Assembly (NCBI RefSeq): GCF_022870885.1
Contig: NZ_CP091509.1
Span: forward strand, 2,046,001-2,110,000
Direction: 5' to 3'
Origin: Neisseria dumasiana
Lineage (GTDB): Bacteria > Pseudomonadota > Gammaproteobacteria > Burkholderiales > Neisseriaceae
DNA: 64,000 nt
Numbering within the stretch: position 1 is the first letter of the stretch; each line of letters opens with the position of its first letter. A program made the translations under genes and the position numbers. Shown here piece by piece: positions 45,141 to 54,891 of the stretch. Under the pieces are notes generated by a model. The model was not told the origin of the DNA. It worked only from the letters and a program-made list of their open reading frames with translations, and made no database searches.

Positions 45141-46370
45141 TTAACGCTCACGCAAAGCCTGCTTCATGCGGGTAATCGGTTTGATCAGGTATTGGAAAAC
45201 GGTTTTCTCTCCGGTTTTCACATCCACCGTCGCAACCATACCCGGAATAATCGGCATATCTTTGCCGTTGCGGTCTTTCAAGCTGTTACTGTCTGTTTGC
45301 ACCAAAATACGGTAATACACCTGATTCGGGTCAAGTTTCAAATCGTTGGCACGAGCCTGATTGCTGCTGCTTACGGTATCGGGGCTGATTAAGGTTACTT
45401 TGCCGTCCAAACCACCGTAAATTGCATAGTCATAAGCACTCACTTTCACAACCGCCGGCAAGCCCGGGCGCATAAATGCAACATCTTGTGGGCGGATATA
45501 CGCTTCTACCAGCAGTTTGTCGTCTAAAGGCACAATCTGCAAAATATCCTGCCCCACATTCACCACGCCGCCCACGGTGTTGATTTGGATATTTTTCACA
45601 ATCCCGCGCATCGGCGAACGAATCTGCGAACGCTCTACCGGGTCTGCACGCATTACCATATTTTCTTTGGCTTGCGCCAATTCGGATTCGGCCTGCACCA
45701 GTTCGTTGTTGGCATCGGCCATATAGCGGTTTTTACGCTCGGCAATCTGCAAAGCCAAATCACTTGATTCTCTGCGCATTCTCAACAGTTCAACTTCCGA
45801 CACCACGCCTTGAGCCACCATCGGAGCAGTGATGCTGATTTCTTTGTCCAGGGTCGCTTTGCTGATGCTCAAATTATGAATGGCTTCGGTAACGGAACGA
45901 CGGCGCGCCATAAAAGCAGCTTGCTCGCGTTGCTTCAGTTCGTCGCTGATGCCCTGCGGAAAGCTCAAATTCGTACCGTAAGCCTCTGCCTTCAATCTGG
46001 CGATCATGGCTTCCAAGTTTTGAACTTTGGCCTCGCTTTCGCGCAAAATGGCCGAACTGCGGGTATCGTCGAGTTTGAGCAAAACCTGATCTTTTTCAAC
46101 AATATCCCCTTCTTTTACCAGCATTTCCGTGATAATGCCCGGATCCAAACTCTGCACTACCTGCTCGCGGCTGCTGGGAATAACATTACCCTGTCCTCGG
46201 GTTACTTCTTCAATCGGGCTGTTATAAGCCCAAATAACAAACACCACCAAAAAAACGAAAAACAGGATAATGATCCAAAACTGCCCACTATGTTTTTCTT
46301 TCTGCAATGCGGCATTGAGATCATTCACCAATGCCAAATCTTTGGATTTAATATTGTTTTCACTACTCAT
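45141..46370 (-). CDS. Type I secretion membrane-fusion protein (HlyD/LapC-like)
   Basis: 409 residues. A short cytosolic N-terminus is followed by one membrane helix (about 31-49), a lipoyl-like half-motif (GIITEMLVKEGDIVEKDQVL), a long coiled-coil hairpin (about 105-260), and the beta-barrel closing region (RSQIRSPMRGIVKNIQI; VVKVSAYDYAIYGGLDGKVT). It links the inner-membrane ABC exporter to the outer-membrane TolC protein. Third and last gene of the operon TolC-ABC-HlyD on the minus strand. Confidence 0.92.
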   Translation of the reverse strand: MSSENNIKSKDLALVNDLNAALQKEKHSGQFWIIILFFVFLVVFVIWAYNSPIEEVTRGQGNVIPSSREQVVQSLDPGIITEMLVKEGDIVEKDQVLLKLDDTRSSAILRESEAKVQNLEAMIARLKAEAYGTNLSFPQGISDELKQREQAAFMARRRSVTEAIHNLSISKATLDKEISITAPMVAQGVVSEVELLRMRRESSDLALQIAERKNRYMADANNELVQAESELAQAKENMVMRADPVERSQIRSPMRGIVKNIQINTVGGVVNVGQDILQIVPLDDKLLVEAYIRPQDVAFMRPGLPAVVKVSAYDYAIYGGLDGKVTLISPDTVSSSNQARANDLKLDPNQVYYRILVQTDSNSLKDRNGKDMPIIPGMVATVDVKTGEKTVFQYLIKPITRMKQALRER

Positions 46371-46463
46371 AATGACAATTACCTTTTACGGTTTGTTATA
46401 GGCCGTCTGAAAAACACAGAGCCGGCATTATTTATCATGTTTTTATCGCATCAGATGCATTGC

Positions 46464-48614
46464 TTATGCGGCAGACTCAATCTGTTTTTCAGGTTTGTTT
46501 TCGCTTTGCATCAATTTTTGCAATACCAGATCACGCGGGCCGTCCATAACGATTTTGCCGTTATCCATCACAATAATCCGGTTAACAATCTGCAGCACTT
46601 GAGGACGATGGGTTACTACGATCATGGTACGGTCTTTCGCCCACTGCGCAACCGCATTCAAGGCCATGCGTTCAGTAGCCTGATCCAAACCCGTGGTAGG
46701 CTCATCCAACAATACCACTTTGGGATTTCTCAACGTCATTCGGGCCAATGCGATAATCTGCTTTTGACCTCCCGACAAACCCAAGCCGTCTTCGCCCAAA
46801 GGCATATCCAAACCTCGGGGATGGCTGCGGATAATGCGGTCCAAACCAAAGCGTTTCAAAGCAATCAATAAATCTTGGTCGGTCGAATAACCGTCTGTTC
46901 TGGCTAAATCCATATTTTCGCGCAGCGTACCTAAAAACAGGCGCGGAGATTGGCTTAACAAAACAACCTGATTACGCAGAAAATTCGGGTCAAGTTGGCG
47001 CATATCGACACCGTCCAGCATAACACTGCCTTTTTCAGTGTCATACAAACCGCTGGCCAATTTCAGCATCGTGCTCTTGCCGCTGCCGATACGGCCGAGA
47101 ATACCTACTTTCTCACCCGGTCGGATATTAACGCGCAAATCAGTTACCGCAGCATTACCTTCCTGCTGATATTTGAACGAAACATTTTCAAAGGTAATGT
47201 TGCCCTGCACATGATCCAAAGTAATGTACTGACGCTCAGGGCTGCGCTCAATCGGACGCTCGACAATATTATTTACACCCTCCAAAGCAAGCTTCGCCTG
47301 CTGGAAGCGTGTAGCCAAACCCGCAATCTGCGCCAAAGGAGCCAATGCACGGCCGGATAAAATAACCGATGCGATCAAAGCACCCATTGTGATCCGCTCC
47401 GCCGGATTATCGGCATGTATCAGATAAGTACCCAACAAAACCAAAAATACCGTATTGAGCTGCTGCATACCGGTAGCAAAGTTAATCATAAAGTTGCTGG
47501 TATCTTTTACCTTAATGGATGAAGCAGATGTTTTTGCCGTATATTCGTCCCAACGCTGTTGCGCCCAAGATGTGGCATTGTTGGTTTTCAGGGTTTCAAT
47601 ACCTTCTATTGCCTCTACGGCCAAACCGGAACGTTGTGAAGATTCTTTCATCGACTCGTTGATGTGTCGCGAAAGAGGACGCTGAACCAGCAACCCGACA
47701 ATAACCACAATCGGAATAATGGTTAACGGAACCAATGCCAGTTTTCCGCCTACAATCCCGATAACGGTAATAAACAGCAATAAAAACGGCAAATCCACCA
47801 GCGTCAGCAAACTTGCACTCGTCATAAACTCACGCACGGATTCAAACTCACGCAAGTTATTGGCATAAGAGCCTGCTGAAGCGGGGCGGTCGGCCAAACG
47901 CAATGCCATAACACGTCTGAATAAAGCAGAACTGATAATTAAATCTGCTTTTTTACCTGCAATATCAGTCAAATGCCCGCGAATCATTTTGGCTGCAAAC
48001 TCAAATGTAATGGCCAGTATCACGCCTATACTCAGCACCCACAATGTTTCATAAGCTTGGTTCGGAATAACCCGGTCATATACGTTCATAACGTACAGCG
48101 AGCTGACCAAGGCTAAGAAGTTAATGATGAATGTCGCCAAAATAACCTGATAGTAATAACTTCTAAAACGCCAAATCACTTTCCAAAACCACGATTTCGG
48201 CAAGTGATATTCCGGCAGGTCTGAGCGCACGTCTGAAACCATTTTAGGCTTGATGAACCAACAATAGCCTAAATAAAGAATGGCAAGCTGATCATGATCC
48301 AACACTTGAGCGAGCCCGTCTGATTGGCGGACATGGTATTTTCTGTTTTTCCCGGCACCTTCAATTTGGGTAATTACGGCAGCCTCTTCATTGTGAAGAA
48401 TCAGCACCACGGGAACGGCCAAAGAAGGTATTTCTTCCAAACCGCGCTTGGAAAGTGTATTTTCAAATCCATGACTTCTCAAAACTTCAGAAAGGGAATG
48501 AAAATTCACATTCAGTTTTTTATCCCGCACAACTTCTGCAGAAAGCGCCGCTTCAGAAACAGGCACGCCCAACAGGCGGGTAGCCAAAGCAATGTGTTCG
48601 ATAATAGATTTCAT
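46464..48614 (-). CDS. Type I secretion ABC transporter (LapB/HlyB-like)
   Basis: 716 residues. An N-terminal C39-like domain (about 1-125) without the catalytic Cys, as in exporters that do not cleave their cargo, is followed by six membrane helices (about 155-430). The ATPase domain has Walker A GRIGSGKSTMLKLASG, signature LGLSGGQKQIIALAR and Walker B VVLLDEPTTGLD. It powers the export of large RTX or adhesin proteins through the HlyD and TolC partners encoded on both sides. The cargo gene is not in the window. Confidence 0.95.
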   Translation of the reverse strand: MKSIIEHIALATRLLGVPVSEAALSAEVVRDKKLNVNFHSLSEVLRSHGFENTLSKRGLEEIPSLAVPVVLILHNEEAAVITQIEGAGKNRKYHVRQSDGLAQVLDHDQLAILYLGYCWFIKPKMVSDVRSDLPEYHLPKSWFWKVIWRFRSYYYQVILATFIINFLALVSSLYVMNVYDRVIPNQAYETLWVLSIGVILAITFEFAAKMIRGHLTDIAGKKADLIISSALFRRVMALRLADRPASAGSYANNLREFESVREFMTSASLLTLVDLPFLLLFITVIGIVGGKLALVPLTIIPIVVIVGLLVQRPLSRHINESMKESSQRSGLAVEAIEGIETLKTNNATSWAQQRWDEYTAKTSASSIKVKDTSNFMINFATGMQQLNTVFLVLLGTYLIHADNPAERITMGALIASVILSGRALAPLAQIAGLATRFQQAKLALEGVNNIVERPIERSPERQYITLDHVQGNITFENVSFKYQQEGNAAVTDLRVNIRPGEKVGILGRIGSGKSTMLKLASGLYDTEKGSVMLDGVDMRQLDPNFLRNQVVLLSQSPRLFLGTLRENMDLARTDGYSTDQDLLIALKRFGLDRIIRSHPRGLDMPLGEDGLGLSGGQKQIIALARMTLRNPKVVLLDEPTTGLDQATERMALNAVAQWAKDRTMIVVTHRPQVLQIVNRIIVMDNGKIVMDGPRDLVLQKLMQSENKPEKQIESAA

Positions 48615-48654
48615 GGTAATGTTTTCACATAAATGATTTATTGAATTTTATAAT

Positions 48655-49923
48655 TTAACGATTTACACCCGCCCAATTGGCAACTTGCGATTGAGAAACC
48701 AAATATTCCAAAGCTGCATCTCTGAAATCGTTACGGGCATTCACATTTTCCTGTTCGATATTTGCCAACTCGTTATACGCACCTAAAACGTCCGTCAACG
48801 TGCGGCGCGCTATTTTGAATTGCAATTCGTACGATTTCACCACTTCTTTTTGGGCAATGATATGCTGGGCCGTGATATCGGCTCTTTGCTGGCTTTGTGC
48901 CATATCAATCTCTGCCGTTCGGGCTTTTTCTGTTACTTCCCTTAAAATCTGTTCGGATTTGGAATCTGCCGCAATTAACGCTTGCGCATTTTTTTCGACA
49001 TTATGTCTGGAAGCCATATCCAAAACATTCCAAGAAAGGTTCAGATAAAGTTCTTTAGTGTCTTGCGTTGCCATCCCTTCAAGATTAATGGCGGGCAAAC
49101 GGGCCGCTTTAGATACGTCTAATTCGGCTTTCACACTTTCCCGTTCAGCTTGCTGGGCCAGATAGGAGGGATTAAGCGTTTTTTCTTGATTACTGTATTT
49201 TCCGACCAATGTTACTGCAGAATCGCCGGCAAACGGGTCTTTTAAGTCTTTGGGAGATATTGGCTTGGAGGTATACTTTGCCAACCGGCTCAATGCTATC
49301 TCCATTGTTCTTTGCAGGTGGGACATGGCCGTCTGAACCTGCAACTGTCGGGAACGCGCCTCAACCAATTCGGATCTGCGCCCCCCATCATATTGAACGA
49401 TGATACTTAGATCTTTTAGAAGATGATTATGCCGGTTTAAACTTTGACGGCTGACATCCAAAGATTCTTTGGCACGCAAGGCAGTTAGATATAACTTGCC
49501 TATCTCGCTGCCAAGCTGTTCCTGTGTTTCAAAAAATTTGTGGCCATAATAAATTTCTTTATTTTTATCGCGCCTTACTGCTGCTTGTATGCCGCCCCAA
49601 GAATAAATATTGAGCGAACCTCTGACACCCAGCCCGCTGTCTCTGTCATTGCTGCTGTATTTATGTTTTTGTTTGATCATTTGGGTTCCCGTAAGCGCCA
49701 AAACGGGATAATGGCCTGCACGGGTAGCTTTGGTTATGCTTTGGGCTGCGCGCTCATTAGCCTTCGCCTCTAATAAAGCAGGGTCGGCCACTAATGATTT
49801 CTGCAAAATATTTTTGAGCCCTTGAGCCGAAGCAGGCTGCAAGCCTAAAAATATTAACATTGGAATAACCGATAATATTTTCAGTTTGCGGGGCAAGGGT
49901 AGCGAAGACTTATTATTTTTCAT
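48655..49923 (-). CDS. TolC-family outer-membrane export channel
   Basis: 422 residues with a signal peptide (about 1-33, ending QPASAQG) and the helical coiled-coil repeats of TolC/LapE-type channels (LEAKANERAAQSITKATRAG; SLNIYSWGGIQAAVRRDKN; YLNLSWNVLDMASRHNVEKN; TLTDVLGAYNELANIEQENV). It forms the periplasmic tunnel and outer-membrane pore of the type I system. First gene of the operon; it has an operator-like inverted repeat shortly upstream. Confidence 0.9.
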   Translation of the reverse strand: MKNNKSSLPLPRKLKILSVIPMLIFLGLQPASAQGLKNILQKSLVADPALLEAKANERAAQSITKATRAGHYPVLALTGTQMIKQKHKYSSNDRDSGLGVRGSLNIYSWGGIQAAVRRDKNKEIYYGHKFFETQEQLGSEIGKLYLTALRAKESLDVSRQSLNRHNHLLKDLSIIVQYDGGRRSELVEARSRQLQVQTAMSHLQRTMEIALSRLAKYTSKPISPKDLKDPFAGDSAVTLVGKYSNQEKTLNPSYLAQQAERESVKAELDVSKAARLPAINLEGMATQDTKELYLNLSWNVLDMASRHNVEKNAQALIAADSKSEQILREVTEKARTAEIDMAQSQQRADITAQHIIAQKEVVKSYELQFKIARRTLTDVLGAYNELANIEQENVNARNDFRDAALEYLVSQSQVANWAGVNR

Positions 49924-49949
49924 TTTTCAAATCATCGTAATATCTGAGC

Positions 49950-49974
49950 ATTTACTTTATCTGTCCAAGTAAAT
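49950..49974 (-). promoter_or_regulatory. Operator-like inverted repeat before tolC-type gene
   Basis: ATTTACTT-N9-AAGTAAAT, 27-51 bases upstream of the start codon, where a repressor would block transcription. The regulator is unknown. Confidence 0.35.
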
Positions 49975-50064
49975 AAAATTATTCCAATTTCGGAATTAAT
50001 ACTAACTTTGTTAGCATAACACCATATTTAACATTTCTCAGCAACTGTAAGATAAAAGGTAGGT

Positions 50065-50099
50065 AAAGTACACTAAAAGTACACACTATACGAAATAGT
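50065..50099. promoter_or_regulatory. Direct repeat plus palindrome, possible regulator site
   Basis: Direct repeat AAAGTACAC at 50065 and 50076 (11 bases apart, one helical turn), followed by ACTAT-N5-ATAGT at 50085-50099. It lies about 150 bases upstream of the T1SS operon. Confidence 0.35.
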
Positions 50100-50354
50100 A
50101 ATCAAATTTACAGTTATTCGAATTCAAGCATGCCAAATCTGTAAAACTTCTCCCTTCTTACTGCCTATACCGCCCCTCCGCCCATCACCACATACCGCAT
50201 ACAAATAAATTCACCCATACCCCAAAAGCAATTTAGGCTGTGCTTTTGTGGGATTATGCAGATAACAATTTAACGAGGGTGAAACGAATCTTAGCTTTCC
50301 TGTTAAAAACAATGGTTCAACGATTGGGCTGTATATGCAAAATACTCTAAAGGC

Positions 50355-50395
50355 CGATAGAGGCCGTCTGAATGTTTTTCAGACGGCCTCTATCG
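50355..50395. terminator. Extended uptake-sequence hairpin after rbsK
   Basis: ATAGAGGCCGTCTGAA and its reverse complement with a 5-base loop; ends in ATTTTATT on one side. It follows rbsK on the minus strand. Confidence 0.75.
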
Positions 50396-50442
50396 ATTTT
50401 ATTAACATTCCAATGCTTTATGCGTAGCCATGTGACACTTAC

Positions 50443-51345
50443 TTACTGTTGCGCGGCGAGAAAAGCATCTAATTGCTCGGCAGTGGGCATCCCGCTTTGC
50501 GCTCCGGCTTTGGTTACAGATAAAGCTGCGGCAGCATTGGCTTTGCGTGTGGCTTCCGCCATGCCCAAATGATAAAAGACGGCAAAGGCACCGTTAAAGG
50601 TGTCTCCCGCTCCGGTTGTATCGACGGGGGAAACTTTAAAACTGGGCTGTGTATGCAGCGTACCGTTTTCATCATTATAAAGTACACCTTCACTGCCACG
50701 GGTCATCAGCACAGGCACGCCTGCCTGCTTAATCAGGTCTTCGACAGGTGTGTTTTCCGGAAGGCCGAGACTGATGGCCAATTCGTAAGCATTGGGAGTA
50801 AGCAGCGTAACCAACTCAAGCAATTCGGCCGGTAGCTTTTGTGCAGGTGCGGGGTTGAGAACAAATGGTTTGTTATGCTTACGGGCAAGCTTGGCCGCGG
50901 TAATCACGCAATCCATGGGTATTTCCAGCTGGCCGAGAATGATGTCCGCATCGGCAATACTGGCTTCACAGGCTTCGATGTCGGCCGGAGTTATGCCGAA
51001 ATTCGCACCTGAAACCACTATGATATGGTTATCGCCCTCTGCCACAGTGATATTGGCCATACCGGTAGGCTGGTCGGACAATGTTTGAATGTGGTCGGTA
51101 CAAATACCCTCTTTCGCAAGATGGATAAGTGCTTCGCGGCCGAAACCATCATCACCTACGGCACCGATCATGCACACCTCTGCCCCCAACCTTGCAGCTG
51201 CAACAGCCTGGTTCGCACCTTTACCGCCCATAAAGCGGTTAAACGATGTGCCCAGCAGGGTTTCTCCGGGATTGGGGAAACGGGGCGAGCCGGTAACCAA
51301 ATCGATATTGATGCTGCCGATAACAGTAATTTTGGGTGTTTGCAT
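50443..51345 (-). CDS. rbsK: Ribokinase (PfkB family)
   Basis: 300-residue sugar kinase that makes ribose 5-phosphate. It has the N-terminal substrate signature (GSINIDLVTGSPRFPNPGET, FMGGKGANQAVAAARLG), VLMTRGSEGVLY before the ATP site, and the C-terminal anion hole with catalytic Asp (PVDTTGAGDTFNGAFAVF). The length is normal. An AAGGAAAT ribosome site lies before ATG 51345. No ribose transport genes lie beside it, so it may work in nucleoside or ribose salvage. Confidence 0.93.
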   Translation of the reverse strand: MQTPKITVIGSINIDLVTGSPRFPNPGETLLGTSFNRFMGGKGANQAVAAARLGAEVCMIGAVGDDGFGREALIHLAKEGICTDHIQTLSDQPTGMANITVAEGDNHIIVVSGANFGITPADIEACEASIADADIILGQLEIPMDCVITAAKLARKHNKPFVLNPAPAQKLPAELLELVTLLTPNAYELAISLGLPENTPVEDLIKQAGVPVLMTRGSEGVLYNDENGTLHTQPSFKVSPVDTTGAGDTFNGAFAVFYHLGMAEATRKANAAAALSVTKAGAQSGMPTAEQLDAFLAAQQ

Positions 51346-51566
51346 GGTATTTCCTTTATGGTTTTACATGATATGGCAAATATCGAAAATAAACTTAATC
51401 CGATGCATCGTTGCCACTCCGTTTCCACAGGAGTCATGACCAAAGCATTCAAGCGGCACCGAAAATTGATTTTCTGCACGAATATGATTGCAGCCTGCAA
51501 ACTTCCGTTGCGTATTTGTAAGTAAGTTTATTTATTTGCCGTAGGCAGATTAATTAGGGAATACAG

Positions 51567-51824
51567 TTATCTATGCTGCGTGGCGAGAACCGAAGCGGCA
51601 TAATCGCAGGAAGCCGTAAGGCGGATATTGTGTTTTGCCGCTTCCGCCATAGCTTCTTCTACTAAAATGCGGGCCAGCCCCTGACCGCGGTAAGCAGGAG
51701 AGATTACCGTATGGGTAATATTCCACAGGCCGTCTGAAACATCGTATTTCAGATGGCCTGCTTCTTCTGAATCTTTCGATAAAATAAAAGTATTTTGCTC
51801 AGGCAGGTGTGTAACTATGTTCAT
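51567..51824 (-). CDS. Short GNAT-type N-acetyltransferase
   Basis: 85 residues, the compact YjdJ-like acetyltransferase type. The acetyl-CoA loop is seen in HTVISPAYRGQGLARILVEE (R-G-Q-G-L-A), with the beta-strand WNITHTVISP before it and ASCDYAASVL after. A perfect AAGGAG ribosome site precedes ATG 51824. A complete uptake sequence with an imperfect partner is built into the coding sequence (codons for KYDVSDGL). The substrate is unknown. Confidence 0.85.
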   Translation of the reverse strand: MNIVTHLPEQNTFILSKDSEEAGHLKYDVSDGLWNITHTVISPAYRGQGLARILVEEAMAEAAKHNIRLTASCDYAASVLATQHR

Positions 51825-52139
51825 GGTAACTCCTTATGATGCAGCTTTGTTGTGCCGCCGGAGGCTTTGCTCAAAATTCATGTTTATTTCTTAAACAGCA
51901 CTTAGATAAGCGGTTAACACGAAAAGGCGTTAAAGCAGCCTATTACGGACATTTCTGTGTAAGTATAATTTTTGCCAGATATATCGCCGGCTAGTGTTGC
52001 CACACCTTAGTTTAAAAATCGCCGTGATGTAAGGCTTTCAGGCGGCAACCATCATAGGCAAGATGGCGTTTAAAAGCAAATTTTATAAAACATGCTGCGG
52101 CGCAAACAGCAAACTATTTTTTAATCAATGCCATCACTC

Positions 52140-52420
52140 GTTTCCAATGCTTCAACAAGCAGACATTGATGTAGTATGAGACCTTTGCCCTCGTATGTGG
52201 ATGCAGTTCAAGGCGTAGCAGTACAGCGGGTGCAGACATATCATATAGACAGGCAAACGAGCGGGCAGCACACAACGCAGAAATGCGCCTTAGATGGTGA
52301 TTTTGCGAAGATCTCAGTATGGTCATACCTTGGCTAGAAAAGAGCAATCCTATTATCCGCGAAATACCGACAAGACCACTACCGTGCGCCAAGAGCATTT
52401 GGCTTCGTTTTAAAACTTTA
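52140..52420. repeat. Decayed IS-like sequence, copy 2
   Basis: It carries GAGACCTTTGCCCTCGTATG and TGGATGCAGTTCAAGGCG, which match in reverse the piece at 45043-45095. The first motif resembles IS5-type element ends common in Neisseria. There is no intact transposase. Confidence 0.4.
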
Positions 52421-52661
52421 TGCCGTCTGAAAAGGGTTTTTGAGCAACAAATAACTTGCTCAGAAACGACAGGAGGGCATAGTTAAACCACTTACTCAAT
52501 AAATGCTTCTTCATGCTCGGGCTTAACCCGATTAGCCCAAAACAGTTTGAAACTGAAGATACTGAACTCTAGCCTGAGTATGACGTATGTAATTGTTCTT
52601 CAATTCATTGGCCTGTCTGTCGGCAACAGCTTCAATATAATAATGATTCGCTTAAAATAAA

Positions 52662-52717
52662 AATAGTTCACTTCCGATACTCCGGTTTCCCCGAGTTGAG
52701 AAGTGAACTATTTTTAG
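52662..52717 (-). terminator. leuA terminator
   Basis: AAAATAGTTCACTTC and GAAGTGAACTATTTTT pair perfectly over 15 bases with a 24-base loop; on the minus strand the stem ends in TATTTTTATTTTAAG. It lies 50 bases past the leuA stop. Confidence 0.8.
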
Positions 52718-52764
52718 AACACCGGCTTGAAAAGCAACATTTATTCAGCGCAACAAGCCTGCTG

Positions 52765-54555
52765 TTAAATATCGCCTTGAGCCTTCATTTTTTCGGCACC
52801 GAACTCCAATCTGCTTAAGGCAGAAAGATAGGCTTTGGCAGTAGCCACCAACACATCGGTATCCGCGCCCTGACCGTTTACAATACGGTTTCCACGGGTC
52901 AGGCGCACTGCCGTTTCGCCCTGACTTTCCGTTCCTTCAGTTACGGCATTTACTGAATACAATAATAATGTCGCCCCGCTTTGAACCACACTTTCAATGG
53001 CTTTGAAAATAGCATCAACGGGCCCTGATCCGGTGGCCGAAGCCTTGTGTTCCACACCGTTTGCCGTAAATACCACTTCGGCTACAGGCTGCTCTCCGGT
53101 TTCGGTAGTAATTTTTTGCGAAACCAATTTGTAATTGTCATGCGACAAATTTACCATTTCGTCAGATACCAAAGCATGCAAATCTTCGTCGAAAATTTCA
53201 CGTTTCTTATCAGCCAATTCTTTAAAACGGGCAAATGCAGCATTCAAGGCTTCTTCGCTACCCAACTCGATTCCCAATTCAGACAATTTCGTCTTAAAAG
53301 CATTACGGCCGGAAAGCTTGCCCAAAGTTAACCGGTTGGTTGCCCACCCTACCGACTCTGCCGACATAATTTCGTAAGTTTCGCGGTGTTTCAGCACACC
53401 GTCTTGATGAATGCCCGATTCATGGGCAAACGCGTTGGCACCTACAACCGCCTTGTTTGGCTGTACCGGATAACCCGTAACCGTAGATACTAATTTTGAC
53501 GCGGAAACAATTTGAGTCGTGTCTATACCTGTTTCTAAACCGAACACATCATGGCGCACTTTCAAAGCCATAACGATTTCTTCAATCGCCGCATTACCGG
53601 CACGCTCGCCCAATCCGTTCACAGTACATTCCACTTGGCGTGCTCCGCCGCGCAAAGCAGCCAAAGAGTTTGCCACAGCCAAACCCAAATCGTTATGGCA
53701 GTGAGCCGACCAAATTACTTTGTCGCTATTAGGGGTTTTGGCAATTAGTTCACGGAAAAACGCTTCTGTGCGGTGAGGGATCGAATATCCTACGGTATCA
53801 GGAATATTGATGGTAGTTGCGCCCGCCTCAATAACCGCCCCGCAAATTTCCGCCAGAAAATCAACTTCGGAGCGCAAAGCATCTTCACATGAAAATTCCA
53901 CATCATCGGTATATTCTTTGGCAATTTTTACCGCTTTGACAGCCGCTTCAATCACCTGCTTCGGCTTCATCTTCAACTTATGCTCCATATGAATGGGGCT
54001 GGTAGCGATAAATGTATGGATACGGCGTTTTTGCGCAGGTTGAATTGCTTCTCCGGCTGCACGGATATCACGTTCCACAGCACGGGCAAGCGAGCAAACT
54101 GTTGCACGGCTGAGAGATTTGGCAATTTCATTGACTGCTTCGAAATCCCCCGGGCTCGCGGCCGCAAAACCTGCCTCAATCACGTCGACACCCAATCTTT
54201 CCAGTTGGCGGGCAATACGGATTTTCTCCTCTTTAGTCATGGCTGCGCCCGGTGATTGCTCACCATCACGCAATGTCGTGTCAAAAATAATAACGCGGTT
54301 GTTATTTTGTGGCATGGTTTGCTTCTCCAATGAAGTTTGTTGTTTTAAAAAGGCATTTAAATCCAAAGGCCGACCTTGCGATTCGGCCAATGCTGTCAGC
54401 TTTTGCAGCTGAGCCAAAGGAAGCGAACCACGGATGCGCCATTTATAAATAGCTGCAGTGCTCGCTGCATTTTCGGGGTCGCGTTCTCTCAATGCTTCGG
54501 CGAGCGCATTCACGCCGCCGAAGTAAGCGATTAAACGGTCAATGTCTAATTGCAT
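52765..54555 (-). CDS. leuA: 2-isopropylmalate synthase with N-terminal helix-turn-helix-like domain
   Basis: 596 residues. From residue 81 on ([20 protein letters not shown]) it is a normal LeuA: TIM-barrel with the metal/catalytic motifs [11 protein letters not shown] and [25 protein letters not shown], and the C-terminal leucine-binding regulatory domain (about 460-590). It condenses acetyl-CoA and 2-oxoisovalerate in leucine synthesis. Residues 1-70 ([39 protein letters not shown]) look like a small Cro/YdaS-type helix-turn-helix and are not part of ordinary LeuA. The internal ATG (54315) has its own GGAG site, so two forms are possible. Confidence 0.93.
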   Translation of the reverse strand: MQLDIDRLIAYFGGVNALAEALRERDPENAASTAAIYKWRIRGSLPLAQLQKLTALAESQGRPLDLNAFLKQQTSLEKQTMPQNNNRVIIFDTTLRDGEQSPGAAMTKEEKIRIARQLERLGVDVIEAGFAAASPGDFEAVNEIAKSLSRATVCSLARAVERDIRAAGEAIQPAQKRRIHTFIATSPIHMEHKLKMKPKQVIEAAVKAVKIAKEYTDDVEFSCEDALRSEVDFLAEICGAVIEAGATTINIPDTVGYSIPHRTEAFFRELIAKTPNSDKVIWSAHCHNDLGLAVANSLAALRGGARQVECTVNGLGERAGNAAIEEIVMALKVRHDVFGLETGIDTTQIVSASKLVSTVTGYPVQPNKAVVGANAFAHESGIHQDGVLKHRETYEIMSAESVGWATNRLTLGKLSGRNAFKTKLSELGIELGSEEALNAAFARFKELADKKREIFDEDLHALVSDEMVNLSHDNYKLVSQKITTETGEQPVAEVVFTANGVEHKASATGSGPVDAIFKAIESVVQSGATLLLYSVNAVTEGTESQGETAVRLTRGNRIVNGQGADTDVLVATAKAYLSALSRLEFGAEKMKAQGDI

Positions 54556-54891
54556 AGCAAACCTTGTCTAATAGAATTTTTTTGTTAACAGCATGGTGCG
54601 GATTATACACAAATAAGACAAAGTGGCAATAAAATATTTTTAAAAACTAATAAAATAAATTTTATAATTTATAATTATACATTATGTCCAAATCTTTATT
54701 ATGATGCTAACCATTGATCAGCGAATTATCTTTGCTCTGCAAGTACCGACACATGCAAAAGCCGTCTGAAAATTTCTTTCAGACGGCCGTTTTTTAATCC
54801 ATCAAAGCTATAGCTCATCAACACTTGCAATACAAGGCAGGTAAATACAAGCGGCAATATTCCTTTTTCTTCAATACATCTTGCAACATCA
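54556..54891. other. AT-rich gap upstream of leuA
   Basis: 336 bases: the leuA promoter region (very A+T-rich around 54600-54700) and an uptake-sequence hairpin (54761-54787). No gene is supported. Confidence 0.5.
54761..54787 (-). terminator. Uptake-sequence hairpin after the rpfF-like gene
   Basis: GCCGTCTGAAA and TTTCAGACGGC with a 5-base loop, with TTTT on the exit side of the minus strand. Confidence 0.65.

Larger units (their letters stand above)
49924..50442. other. AT-rich intergenic region upstream of the T1SS operon
   Basis: 519 bases without a supported gene. They hold two operator-like groups (49950-49974 and 50065-50099) and the rbsK terminator. The area is clearly more A+T-rich than the core genome. 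Confidence 0.5.
51825..52764. other. 940-bp non-coding region with decayed repeats
   Basis: No supported gene. It contains a decayed dispersed repeat (52140-52420), one uptake sequence (about 52424) and the leuA terminator. Short frames here lack ribosome sites and show no recognisable family. Confidence 0.5.

Noticed and set aside
52114..52398. 94-codon frame on the minus strand
   Set aside because: It runs across a decayed dispersed repeat, has no ribosome site, and its translation is rich in Leu, Arg, Cys and His without a recognisable fold.
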